Assembly: GCA_910586445.1 (NCBI GenBank)
Contig: CAJUHV010000037.1
Span: 1-38,583, forward strand
Length of the DNA stretch: 38,583 nucleotides
Reading direction: 5' to 3'
Source of the DNA: an uncultured Eubacterium sp.
Lineage (GTDB): Bacteria; Bacillota; Clostridia; Lachnospirales; Lachnospiraceae
Shown: positions 16,999 to 25,253 of the stretch, one piece after another
Position numbering within the stretch: the first letter of the stretch is position 1
How the letters are laid out: every line of letters starts with the position of its first letter
Notes under the pieces: model-generated
What the model was told of the DNA's origin: nothing
Database searches by the model: none
The model's input: the letters and a program-made list of their open reading frames with translations, nothing else
Position numbers and translations under genes: made by a program

Positions 16999-17575
16999 GC
17001 AGCTGACAGTGGGCCTTGCAGTGACAGGCTCGTTTTGTACATTTGCGAAAATAAAGGAAGTCACAAAGCAGCTTGCAGAGGAAAATATACGGATCATACC
17101 GATTTATTCCCTGCATGTGCAGAAAATGGATACACGCTTTGGCACGGCAGAGGAATTCCGCGCAGATCTGGAGAAAATCACAGGAGAAAAAGGCATTGAT
17201 ACGATACAGCAGGCGGAGCCGATCGGGCCGAACGGATATCTGGACGCATTGATTATCGCGCCCTGCACCGGAAATACGCTGGCGAAGCTCTGTGCAGGGA
17301 TTACGGATACGCCTGTGCTGATGGCGGCAAAGGCGCATCTTCGCAATGAAAAGCCCCTGATTATTTCGATTTCCACGAATGATGCACTGGGCATGAATTT
17401 TAAAAATATCGGCATGCTGATGAATATGAAGCATATCTATTTTGTGCCGTTTGGGCAGGACAATTATAAGAAAAAGACCAATTCTATGATTGCCCATACG
17501 GATTTGATTCACGATACGCTTACACAGGCGCTGCAGGGAAAGCAGATTCAGCCAGTGATTATGGGGCCTCAATAA
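16985..17575 (+). CDS. dpaB: Dipicolinate synthase subunit B
   Basis: DpaB (SpoVFB), 196 aa, is a flavoprotein-like subunit related to HFCD/UbiX enzymes. It has a start of the type VGLAVTGSFCTFAKI, a DALIIAPCTGNTLAKLCAGITD block and a NDALGMNFKNIGMLMN block. The first ATG (16985) is followed directly by a second; AGAGGTG upstream suits either. Translation is probably coupled to dpaA. Confidence 0.95.
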   Translation: MMQDKQLTVGLAVTGSFCTFAKIKEVTKQLAEENIRIIPIYSLHVQKMDTRFGTAEEFRADLEKITGEKGIDTIQQAEPIGPNGYLDALIIAPCTGNTLAKLCAGITDTPVLMAAKAHLRNEKPLIISISTNDALGMNFKNIGMLMNMKHIYFVPFGQDNYKKKTNSMIAHTDLIHDTLTQALQGKQIQPVIMGPQ

Positions 17576-17659
17576 TTCCTATGGGGCAGTGAGCCGGATA
17601 AAGCCGGCTTTGATCTGGAAACTGTCCGTACAGGGTAATACCCCGCAGCTGCTTCACGG

Positions 17660-17698
17660 TTCCATGATCTTGGACATCAGCAGTCCAAGATCATGGAA
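17660..17698 (+). terminator. Hairpin between dpaB and asnB (convergent genes)
   Basis: A 16-bp perfect inverted repeat (TTCCATGATCTTGGAC and its complement) with a 7-nt loop. There is no T-run on either side. It lies between two converging transcripts and could act as a two-sided terminator or 3' stabiliser. A shorter GCCGG stem precedes it near 17591-17606. Confidence 0.55.
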
Positions 17699-17724
17699 TG
17701 AGGAGTGCAGGCCGGCTGTTTTTG

Positions 17725-19578
17725 CTATAATATTATATTTACATTATATTTTCTGAGGAAATATTCTACCTGCAGTAGATATGCGATCATCTGCGGGCCT
17801 GCCATCAGCTGGCCGTACCATGGCGAGCCATAGTCCTTTGGACATTCCAAAAACTGCATGACAGACGGCATATTAAGCAGCGGCAGCAGCGGGCAGTCTG
17901 GCCGGCTCAGCACGTCTTTCAGCCGCTTTGAGAGCAGCTGCTCGTAATACGGATGGTAGGTCTTTGGGTAAGGGCTTTTTTTTCGGAATAAGATTTCGTC
18001 CGGCAGCAGGGAGCGCGCGGCCTGGCGCAGCACATTTTTTACAACGCCGTCTTTGGCCTTCATTTCCCATGGTATGTTAAATACATAATCTACCAGTGCG
18101 CGGTCTGCAAATGGAACGCGTGCTTCTAATCCAGAGTGCATGCTTGTGCGGTCCATGCGGTTTAACAGTGTCTGCATAAAAAAGCGTATATTTAAGTAGC
18201 CGATCCGGCGGCGGTTTACTTCGGTTTCACTTTCATCCGGCAGGATTGGAATTTCACGGATCGCTGTCTCGTATGCATTTTTTACGTACTGGTCCATATC
18301 CAGCACATTTAAAAGATCCTGGCTCAGGAGCTGCTTTCGCATCGATAAATCAGGCGTCCAGGGAAACGTATTGCAGTTTAGAAAATTTTCCTTGTGGAAC
18401 CACGGGTATCCGCCGAATACCTCGTCTGCGCATTCACCGGTCAGCACGACTTTGTGTGTTTTTGCTGCTTCGCTGCAGAAATAAAGCAGGGAAGAATCTA
18501 CGTCCGCCATGCATGGCAGGTCGTGGGCATTTACAGACTCATAGAGCTTATCGGCCTGCGTGAGGCTGTCGCATTCTAAATAGTGATGGTCGGAATGCAG
18601 AAATGCTGCCATCTTATCTACATATGGACGGTCCATCGAAGGCTGAAAGCTGTTTGCCTGAAAGTACTTATCATTTTCCGTAAAATCAAAGGAGTAAGTA
18701 GAAAGCTGCCTGCCTGCGGCTTTTAATTCACTGGCACATACTGCCGAAACAAGGCTGGAATCTATACCTCCGGATAAAAAAGTACAGATCGGTACGTCAG
18801 AGATCATCTGGCGCTTGATCGCGTCGGTAATTAAAAAACGGGTCTTTTCGATGGTATCTTCATACGAATCTTCATGTGGGCGGCTTGTAAGCCGGTAATA
18901 TGTATGAGTGATGCTGCCCAGGCTGCTGCAGGTCATGCAGGTGCCCGGCTTTAGTTCGTGGATATCTGTCAGAATTCCGTTTCCGGGAGTTCTGGCAGGG
19001 CCTAATCCGAACAGCTCATTCAGCCCGCCCGGATCAAGCCTTGCTGTGACGCCGGGAAAACAGTACAGGCCCTTCAGCTCGGAAGAAAAGACAAGCGTTT
19101 TGTCCTTTATCGTGTAAAAAAGCGGCTTGACACCGAAGCTGTCGCGGTATAAAGACAATATTTTATGCCGTTCGTCATAGATGGCAAATGCGAATATGCC
19201 GTCCAGCTGACACACGAATTCGGGGCCGAAGGTCAGATAGGATAGGAGGATTACTTCGGTGTCTGACGAAGTCTTAGGTATCACGTCGCGTTCAAACAAT
19301 GCCTGGCGCAGTGATTTTAAATTATAGATTTCACCGTTGTATACAATATGGTAGAGATGGCTGCCGAAAGATTTTGTCATCGGCTGTGAGCCGTTTTGTA
19401 AATCTATGATCGAGAGTCTTGTATGGGACAGCCCGCATTGGGCGGTCAGCCTTATGCCGGAATCATCCGGGCCGCGGTGTGACTGTACATGCCCCATCTG
19501 TCGTAAGATATGTTCAAATTCCTCCTGCCTTGCCGTAAAGTTGGCAGAAGGATCATAAAAGCCTGCAATACTGCACAT
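17725..19578 (-). CDS. asnB: Asparagine synthase (glutamine-hydrolysing)
   Basis: Makes asparagine from aspartate, ATP and glutamine. At 617 aa it is the bacterial AsnB length. The N-terminal glutaminase starts MCSIAGF, with the nucleophile Cys2. The glutaminase region has SHTRLSIIDL and YNGEIYN. The synthetase domain has the PP-loop SGGIDSSLVSAV and GECADEVFGGYPW. It has no gene overlap with its neighbour and is separated from the DtxR-type regulator upstream by 105 bp containing a repeat relic. Confidence 0.96.
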   Translation of the reverse strand: MCSIAGFYDPSANFTARQEEFEHILRQMGHVQSHRGPDDSGIRLTAQCGLSHTRLSIIDLQNGSQPMTKSFGSHLYHIVYNGEIYNLKSLRQALFERDVIPKTSSDTEVILLSYLTFGPEFVCQLDGIFAFAIYDERHKILSLYRDSFGVKPLFYTIKDKTLVFSSELKGLYCFPGVTARLDPGGLNELFGLGPARTPGNGILTDIHELKPGTCMTCSSLGSITHTYYRLTSRPHEDSYEDTIEKTRFLITDAIKRQMISDVPICTFLSGGIDSSLVSAVCASELKAAGRQLSTYSFDFTENDKYFQANSFQPSMDRPYVDKMAAFLHSDHHYLECDSLTQADKLYESVNAHDLPCMADVDSSLLYFCSEAAKTHKVVLTGECADEVFGGYPWFHKENFLNCNTFPWTPDLSMRKQLLSQDLLNVLDMDQYVKNAYETAIREIPILPDESETEVNRRRIGYLNIRFFMQTLLNRMDRTSMHSGLEARVPFADRALVDYVFNIPWEMKAKDGVVKNVLRQAARSLLPDEILFRKKSPYPKTYHPYYEQLLSKRLKDVLSRPDCPLLPLLNMPSVMQFLECPKDYGSPWYGQLMAGPQMIAYLLQVEYFLRKYNVNIIL

Positions 19579-19661
19579 AAATTACCTGCGGATGTTATTC
19601 TTGCTTTTAATCTATGAGACATAAGGTGAAAATATGCCATAAAATTTTTATCCGCAGGAAA

Positions 19662-19694
19662 CTGCTGGATCGTGTCTGAAAAATCATTCAGCAG
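19662..19694. repeat. Diverged palindromic-repeat end within a hairpin
   Basis: GATCGTGTCTGAAAAATCAT (from 19668) resembles the element end GAGCGTGTTTGAAAAATCAT. It is flanked by CTGCTG (19662-19667) and CAGCAG (19689-19694), which can close a stem. The element end supplies the stop codon region of the minus-strand regulator gene, so an old insertion may have shaped its C-terminus. Confidence 0.45.
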
Positions 19695-20067
19695 ACCCGG
19701 CAGTTTTTTTATTTACAAAGTTTTTAATTGCGGTAAAGCTTTCTTCGCTGATGCAGTGTTCAATTTTACATGCATCTGCGGTAGCTGTTTTTTCATCAAC
19801 ACCGAGCCGCTTCAGCCAGCCGGATAAAAATTCATGCCGCTCATAGATTTTGTCAGCGATCTTTGCGCCTGCCGCAGTCAGATAGATAAAGCCCGCGTCG
19901 GTAACAGTAATATAGCCGTTTTCCCTTAAATTTTTCATGGCAACGCTGACGCTGGGCTTTTTAAAACCCAGCTCGTTCGCAATATCGACTGAACGGACGA
20001 CTGGAAGTGATCTGCTTAAAATCAGTATTGTTTCTAAATAGTTTTCGGCGGATTCATGTATATGCAT
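19684..20067 (-). CDS. DtxR/MntR-family metal-dependent regulator
   Basis: A 127-aa protein with an N-terminal winged helix (SAENYLETILIL, then VDIANELGFKKPSVSVAMKNL). A dimerisation/metal domain follows with RHEFLSGWLKRLGV and ACKIEHCIS. The metal site reads C-x-x-E-H, like DtxR/IdeR (Cys102, Glu105, His106), rather than the Glu99 of MntR. This hints at iron rather than manganese, an alignment from memory. There is no C-terminal SH3-like domain, so it is a short family member. It follows capA by 33 bp with AAGGAG before its ATG, so the two are probably co-transcribed. Confidence 0.88.
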   Translation of the reverse strand: MHIHESAENYLETILILSRSLPVVRSVDIANELGFKKPSVSVAMKNLRENGYITVTDAGFIYLTAAGAKIADKIYERHEFLSGWLKRLGVDEKTATADACKIEHCISEESFTAIKNFVNKKTAGSAE

Positions 20068-20100
20068 AGGATCTCCTTAAATTCAAGTGCTTTTTATTTT

Positions 20101-21546
20101 TTAATTTTTGGGCGAAACCGTTCCGTCATCAGCAAAACCGGCATTTGTAGATATGTCTGACATATACTGATAGAAGTTCTGGCATTGTGCCTCATCAGCA
20201 GTAAGGTACGTACGGCTGTTTGCTGCACCGGCAGGAAGGAGCTGCCAGCGGACGGCCTTATCAGGTGTAAACGTCAGTTTTGCAACTGCGGTCTGCTCAA
20301 TTGTCTGGTAAAAGATGAAATTTCCGAGACTGTAAAATATCGGCTTTCCTTTGTAGTATTCGACGCCCTGCAGGACATGCGGATGCGCTCCGATCACGGC
20401 ATCGGCTCCGGCATCAATCAGGGCATGTGCCATAGATACCTGATATTCTTCAGGTGTAGTATTTCGTTCAATGCCCCAGTGGACATATACACATAAGTAA
20501 TCACATTGTCCGGCAGCGTTTTTTACGGCATTTACCAGTCTGGATGGATCATAAGCAGAAAAAACACCGGGCTGGGCGTTTTCCACATTCCACGAGATGT
20601 CCGGGAAGACGCGTGAGGCTGCCAGAAATCCAAACGTATGCCCGTTTGCTTTTTTTGTAATCAGCCTGCTGGCGCGCTCAAGGGAATCCCCGGCGCCTGC
20701 ATAATCGATTTTTGCCTCATCAAGTGTCTGAAAAGTATCTGTCAGTGCGTCCGTGCCGTAATCCAGCACATGGTTGTTCGCCAGTGTAACAAGGTCGATT
20801 CCTGCATCACATAAGAGGCTTACATAAGAAGGATCGACGCGGAAAGTAAACTGCTTGTCCGGTGCCTGTGTGCCGCGGGTGCTGTATGGAAATTCATTGT
20901 TTATGGTAGCAAAGTCAGCCTGCTTGAGCTCCTTTTGCATGGATTTTGATAACACGCCGTTTATGCCGGACTGCTGGTAAGCTGCAAGTACATAATCGCT
21001 TAGATATACGTCTCCGGCGAATACGAGAGTAGTATCTTTTCTGTGGTCAGTATCTGAAGCAGTATTTTTTCTGCTGCCTTTTTTTGTTTTGGCATTTGTT
21101 CCAGAGTCATAATCGGCACCGGACTGCTTTATAGAGCCGTTTTGTGCGCTGCCTGTCGAATTTTTACTGCTGTTTGTACCGTCCGCCTGATAGTCAGAGC
21201 TGCTTTGTGCGCCGGCATTTTGGGCAGCAGCTCTGCCTTCCGCGGATTTGTTGGCAGAAATTTTATTTTTGCCGGAGACACGGCTGCTTTTTAAGGCACC
21301 GTAATCTGACAAGAAGTTTCCGGCTAAAGATATGCTGTCTGCCTTATCCTGTGCAAGGCGGATAATGGTGATCCGCAGCAGATGAATTGCAAGCAGGCTT
21401 AACAGCAGTGAGAAAGACATCAGCAGTAATCGGAATACTGCAGTAAGCCTTCTTTTTTTTCGGGATCTGGCTGTGCGGGACTTTACGCGGTGCATATGGT
21501 ACTGGCCGGCACTTTTACGCTGTCTTCGATCGGTCTGTTTATTCAT
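20101..21546 (-). CDS. CapA-family protein (PGA_cap metallophosphatase-like)
   Basis: A 481-aa protein with a very basic N-terminus, then one membrane helix at about residues 36-60. A Ser/Asn/Lys-rich low-complexity linker spans about 90-165. The CapA domain includes LVFAGDVYLSDYV, NNEFPYSTRG, LANNHVLDYG, VHWGIERN, GAHPHVLQG and YSLGNFIFY. These are the conserved metal-site motifs of the PGA_cap domain, named after polyglutamate capsule synthesis. No capBC genes are adjacent, so a capsule role is not implied. The domain likely faces outside the cell. Confidence 0.9.
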   Translation of the reverse strand: MNKQTDRRQRKSAGQYHMHRVKSRTARSRKKRRLTAVFRLLLMSFSLLLSLLAIHLLRITIIRLAQDKADSISLAGNFLSDYGALKSSRVSGKNKISANKSAEGRAAAQNAGAQSSSDYQADGTNSSKNSTGSAQNGSIKQSGADYDSGTNAKTKKGSRKNTASDTDHRKDTTLVFAGDVYLSDYVLAAYQQSGINGVLSKSMQKELKQADFATINNEFPYSTRGTQAPDKQFTFRVDPSYVSLLCDAGIDLVTLANNHVLDYGTDALTDTFQTLDEAKIDYAGAGDSLERASRLITKKANGHTFGFLAASRVFPDISWNVENAQPGVFSAYDPSRLVNAVKNAAGQCDYLCVYVHWGIERNTTPEEYQVSMAHALIDAGADAVIGAHPHVLQGVEYYKGKPIFYSLGNFIFYQTIEQTAVAKLTFTPDKAVRWQLLPAGAANSRTYLTADEAQCQNFYQYMSDISTNAGFADDGTVSPKN

Positions 21547-21634
21547 AAAATTATTCCTTTCGTTTTCAGAAATTTATTTATGCATCACATCATCAGCATA
21601 ATGCCTTATTTTATATAAGCTTGTATTTCTTCTT

Positions 21635-21640
21635 ATTATA
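21635..21640 (-). promoter_or_regulatory. Possible -10 of the capA transcript
   Basis: On the minus strand this reads TATAAT, preceded directly by TG, about 90 bp before the capA start. No convincing -35 is present at 17 bp, so this rests on the -10 alone. Confidence 0.35.
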
Positions 21641-21742
21641 CATGTTTTTTTTGCATTCGTACACCCTTTCTTAAAAAACTCTTGTTTGTGGAATATCCTG
21701 TAATAAATTAGTAATAATTTTATAAAATATATGGAAAAGGTG

Positions 21743-21771
21743 TTGAAAATGCAGAATGCATATGCTACAAT
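21743..21771 (+). promoter_or_regulatory. Sigma-A promoter of secG
   Basis: TTGAAA at 21743-21748, a 17-bp spacer, and TACAAT at 21766-21771, about 78 bp before the secG GTG start. Confidence 0.75.
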
Positions 21772-21848
21772 AACAAAAGTTGTGAGTCTGTATGATGATC
21801 AGGTGGAAGTTATGCATACAGAGTATTTACAAGATGGAGGTGTTAATT

Positions 21849-22091
21849 GTGGCTACAGTCAAGATTATCCTGGAAGTTTTTTTTATCATAGTATGTATCG
21901 CGTTAACAGTTATGATCTTAATGCAGGAAGGTAAGTCGGCAGGACTGGGGGCAATCGCCGGTGCAGCAGATACTTACTGGGGCAAAAATAAAGGCCGTTC
22001 CATGGAAGGGATGCTGGTAAAATTAACAAGGGCGCTTGTTGTATTATTTATTGTAATTTCAGCGGTCCTGAATATCGGAAGCTTTAGCTAA
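21849..22091 (+). CDS. secG: Preprotein translocase subunit SecG
   Basis: SecG is the small accessory subunit of the SecYEG channel. The protein is 80 aa with two membrane helices (residues about 5-22 and 56-74) joined by the conserved loop MQEGKSAGLGAIAG. I chose GTG 21849 because GGAGG (21836-21840) lies 8 nt upstream. The upstream ATG codons in this frame fall before or over that site. The secG-rnr-smpB order is standard in Firmicutes. Confidence 0.93.
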   Translation: MATVKIILEVFFIIVCIALTVMILMQEGKSAGLGAIAGAADTYWGKNKGRSMEGMLVKLTRALVVLFIVISAVLNIGSFS

Positions 22092-22097
22092 CGAATG

Positions 22098-22126
22098 AAA
22101 CTGTCGCAGAAAGCGGCAGTTTTTTT
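22098..22126 (+). terminator. Terminator after secG
   Basis: Stem AAACTGTCGC / GCGGCAGTTT (one G-U pair) with loop AGAAA and seven to eight T residues, 7 bp after the secG stop. It should stop most secG transcripts before rnr. Confidence 0.85.
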
Positions 22127-22312
22127 ATGATATAGCAAATTCCTCCGGATTTCCTATATCATAAAAAGCCCTCCGGGCGGGATCGCACTGCGGCGGAGAG
22201 GAAATATATCGCTAAAGCGATCCGCCGCAGGCGGGGAATCCTGCAAAGCAGGATTCTTTTTTATAATAATATTCAGACGTTTCGGCAGCGGCAGGGAATT
22301 GCGTTCTCTGCC
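22127..22312 (+). promoter_or_regulatory. Chain of hairpins between secG and rnr
   Basis: Several stems follow one another. GATATAG / CTATATC closes 22129-22160. CTGCGGCGGA / TCCGCCGCAG encloses a smaller ATCGCT / AGCGAT stem. GAATCCTGC / GCAGGATTC (22236-22256) has a T-run and is a textbook terminator. GGCAGGGAA / TTCTCTGCC (22290-22312) lies just before the rnr ribosome site. Together they could tune rnr expression. The nested GCCGC part looks like a dispersed intergenic repeat, but only one copy is in this window. Confidence 0.6.
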
Positions 22313-22330
22313 CGATTATGAGGTAAGAAT

Positions 22331-24481
22331 ATGGACAGAAAATTATTAGAAGACAGAAAAAAGATGATTTATGAGTTTATCTGCGATGAACTCTATGTAC
22401 CTATGAAGCTAAAAGAGATGGCAATGGTGCTTCAGGTACCGAAAAACCAGAGGGCAGAGCTTCTGGAGGTGCTGGACGTACTTGCGGCAGAGGGAAAGAT
22501 CGAGGTATCAAAAAAAGGAAAATATGTAAAATCGCAGAGCAGTACCGTATGCGGTACTTTTATCAGTAATGCAAAGGGATTTGGATTTGTATCCGTGGAA
22601 GGCGAAGAAGAAGATTATTTTATTGCGGGTGAAAACCGTGCGGGAGCCGTACATCTGGATCAGGTGCAGATCCAGCCGCTGCCTTCACAGGGAGGCAGGC
22701 GCAGGGAAGCAAAAGTTGTAAAAATCGTGTCCCATGGGATGACGCAGTTGGTTGGAACGTACGAAAGCAGCCCTAATTTTGGATTTGTCGTGCCGGATAA
22801 CCAGAAATTCGGCAGGGATATTTTTATTTCGAAAGAAAATTCCGGCGGTGCAGCGGCAGGACACAAGGTCGTTGTCGAGCTGCTTGGTTATGGAGAAAAA
22901 GGCAGGAAGCCGGAAGGAAAAGTGATAGAGATTATCGGGCATATCAATGATCCGGGTACAGATATTATGTCAATTGTAAAAGATTTTGAGCTGCCGGTGG
23001 AGTTTTCGGAAAAGATACTGCGCCAGGCAGTGAATGTGTCAAAGGATGTCAGCGAAGCGGATATGCAGGGCCGTAAGGATCTGCGCGGCTGGCAGATGGT
23101 GACAATTGACGGCGAAGATGCAAAAGATCTGGATGATGCGGTTTCCTGCGTGATGGAGGGTGAAAATTACCGTCTCGGCGTGCATATCGCAGATGTCAGC
23201 AATTATGTGCAGGAGCATTCTGCACTGGATGTAGAAGCTTTAAAGCGGGGGACAAGCGTATATCTGGTAGACCGAGTGATTCCGATGCTGCCGCATAAGC
23301 TGTCAAATGGCATATGTTCTTTGAATGCAGGACAAGACCGGCTGGCATTAAGCTGTATTATGCTGATCGATAAAAGCGGCAGGGTAATCGACCATGAAAT
23401 CGCAGAAACGGTCATAAATGTCGATCGCCGCATGAGCTATACGGCAGTAAAGGCGATACTGGATGATCATGATGAAGATTGCTGCAGGCAGTATCAGGAG
23501 CTTGTGCCGATGTTTGAGCGCATGAAGGAGCTGGCAGCACTTCTGCATAGCAAGCGTTCAAAGCGCGGATCGATTGACTTTGATTTTCCTGAGACAAAGA
23601 TTATTTTAGATCCGGAGGGCAGGCCGGTTGATATAAAGCCGTACGAACGCAATGTAGCGACGGATCTGATCGAAGATTTTATGCTTATAGCAAATGAGAC
23701 AGTGGCGCAGGATTATTTCTGGCAGGAGCTGCCGTTTGTCTATCGGTCGCATGAGACGCCGGATGCAGAGCGTGTGAAAAAACTGGCGGCGTTTATTGCA
23801 AATTTTGGACTTACGATACATGGTGCACGTGATGATATTCATCCAAAGGAGCTGCAGAAGCTTTTGGCAAAGATAGCCGGTACGCCTCAGGAGGCAATGA
23901 TCAGCCGCCTTACGCTGCGATCGATGAAACAGGCAAAATATACCGTAGACTGTCTCGGGCATTTTGGATTGTCCACACAGTATTACTGTCATTTTACATC
24001 TCCGATCCGCCGTTACCCGGATCTGCAGATCCACCGCATTATTAAAGACAATCTGCGCGGTCGTATGACGGAAAAGAAAAAGCAGCACTACGAGTCGATC
24101 CTGCCGGAGGTGGCTAAGCAGTCCAGTGAAATGGAACGGCGGGCAGAAGAGGCAGAGCGCGAGACAGATAAGCTGAAAAAAGTAGAATATATGCAGGAGC
24201 GTATCGGTGAGACTTTTGAAGGCGTTATTTCCAGCATTACATCCTGGGGCATGTATGTGGAGCTGCCGAATACGATTGAGGGCATGATTCATGTTACCGC
24301 ATTGAAGGACGATTATTATCATTATGATGAAACTGCATATGAAATGGTCGGTGAGACAGGAGGCAGGCGCTTTAAGCTGGGCGAATGTGTCCGTGTCGTA
24401 TGCACCGGAACTGATAAATTGATGCGCACGATTGATTTTGCGCTGGACGATGAAAGGGAATGCTGGGATGGGAAAAGATAA
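22331..24481 (+). CDS. rnr: Ribonuclease R
   Basis: A 3'-5' exoribonuclease of the RNase II/RNB family that digests structured RNA. It works with SmpB-tmRNA in trans-translation. The protein is 716 aa: an N-terminal winged-helix-like part, two cold-shock-type domains (STVCGTFISNAKGFGFV; TYESSPNFGFVVP), the RNB domain with catalytic Asp residues in IDGEDAKDLDDAV, and a C-terminal S1 domain (GETFEGVISSITSWGMYVEL). GAGG precedes the ATG. Its last 14 nt overlap smpB. Confidence 0.96.
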   Translation: MDRKLLEDRKKMIYEFICDELYVPMKLKEMAMVLQVPKNQRAELLEVLDVLAAEGKIEVSKKGKYVKSQSSTVCGTFISNAKGFGFVSVEGEEEDYFIAGENRAGAVHLDQVQIQPLPSQGGRRREAKVVKIVSHGMTQLVGTYESSPNFGFVVPDNQKFGRDIFISKENSGGAAAGHKVVVELLGYGEKGRKPEGKVIEIIGHINDPGTDIMSIVKDFELPVEFSEKILRQAVNVSKDVSEADMQGRKDLRGWQMVTIDGEDAKDLDDAVSCVMEGENYRLGVHIADVSNYVQEHSALDVEALKRGTSVYLVDRVIPMLPHKLSNGICSLNAGQDRLALSCIMLIDKSGRVIDHEIAETVINVDRRMSYTAVKAILDDHDEDCCRQYQELVPMFERMKELAALLHSKRSKRGSIDFDFPETKIILDPEGRPVDIKPYERNVATDLIEDFMLIANETVAQDYFWQELPFVYRSHETPDAERVKKLAAFIANFGLTIHGARDDIHPKELQKLLAKIAGTPQEAMISRLTLRSMKQAKYTVDCLGHFGLSTQYYCHFTSPIRRYPDLQIHRIIKDNLRGRMTEKKKQHYESILPEVAKQSSEMERRAEEAERETDKLKKVEYMQERIGETFEGVISSITSWGMYVELPNTIEGMIHVTALKDDYYHYDETAYEMVGETGGRRFKLGECVRVVCTGTDKLMRTIDFALDDERECWDGKR

Positions 24482-24935
24482 TTTTAAGCTGGTCGCGAAT
24501 AACAAAAAAGCACGACATGATTACTTTTTGGAAGAGACATATGAATGCGGCGTAAGCCTGCATGGGACCGAGGTTAAGTCTCTTAGGATGGGCAGGTGCA
24601 GCATCAAAGAAGCTTTTGTGCATATCGAAAATGGGGAAGTGATCTTATATGGCATGCACATCAGTCCTTATGAGAAAGGGAATATTTTTAACAGAGATCC
24701 GCTGCGGCCGAAAAAGCTTTTGATGCATAAGCGTGAAATTATGAAGCTGCAGGGGCAGATCAAAGAAAAGGGATATACAATCGTGCCGGTGCAGGTGTAT
24801 TTTAAGGGCAGCCTTGTAAAAGTACAGATTGCACTTGCAAAAGGAAAAAAATTGTATGACAAACGGCAGGATATAGCGAAAAAGGATCAGCGCAGAGAAG
24901 CAGAGAGGGACTTTAAAGTGCGCAATCTTTATTAG
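24468..24935 (+). CDS. smpB: SsrA-binding protein SmpB
   Basis: SmpB delivers tmRNA to stalled ribosomes. This 155-aa protein starts MGKDNFKLVANNKKARHDYF and includes GTEVKSLRMGRCSIKEAFV, RPKKLLMHKREI and a basic C-terminal tail (DQRREAERDFKVRNLY). ATG 24468 overlaps the rnr stop. The upstream in-frame ATG at 24432 lies inside rnr without a ribosome site. I see no ssrA gene directly downstream. Confidence 0.96.
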   Translation: MGKDNFKLVANNKKARHDYFLEETYECGVSLHGTEVKSLRMGRCSIKEAFVHIENGEVILYGMHISPYEKGNIFNRDPLRPKKLLMHKREIMKLQGQIKEKGYTIVPVQVYFKGSLVKVQIALAKGKKLYDKRQDIAKKDQRREAERDFKVRNLY

Positions 24936-24968
24936 CTGTTATATACAGAAGGAAAACTTAAAAAAGGG

Positions 24969-24995
24969 CAGACAGCGTATGCTGTCTGTTTTTTT
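24969..24995 (+). terminator. Terminator of the rnr-smpB operon
   Basis: Stem CAGACAGC / GCTGTCTG with loop GTAT and seven T residues, 33 bp after smpB. It isolates spo0A from the upstream operon. Confidence 0.9.
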
Positions 24996-25126
24996 GTTTT
25001 TTTAATATAGCTGAAGTACACATTTTAACATAAAATTAGCACTAACAAAAACTATATAATTAGGCTAATTACAAGAGTCATGGTAAAATTTAAAGAAAAC
25101 GGAAAATCCGTGAAAATCATTGTCTT

Positions 25127-25143
25127 AACGACAAAATTCGACA
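25127..25143 (-). promoter_or_regulatory. Tandem Spo0A-binding (0A) boxes upstream of spo0A
   Basis: TTCGACA at 25137-25143 is the exact complement of the 0A box TGTCGAA. AACGACA at 25127-25133 is a weaker copy in the same orientation, 10 bp (one helical turn) away. They lie about 110 bp before the spo0A start, as expected for autoregulation. No clear sigma-H promoter could be assigned. Confidence 0.6.
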
Positions 25144-25253
25144 TTTTTCCATTGAACCAGTTCTTTATTATAGAGGAACGGAGAAATTCGCCTTTTTCAG
25201 AGTATTCTGTTGGTTTTTGCGGATTATCTGCCGATGATTAGGAGGTTAAAGTC

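Noticed and set aside
23606..24505. 299-aa minus-strand ORF opposite rnr
   Set aside because: Lies wholly over the conserved RNB and S1 domains of rnr and has Cys/His-rich shadow composition.
24936..25253. tmRNA (ssrA) gene after smpB
   Set aside because: Often found here in Firmicutes, but no tRNA-like end or tag-peptide frame is visible; only a terminator and the spo0A control region.
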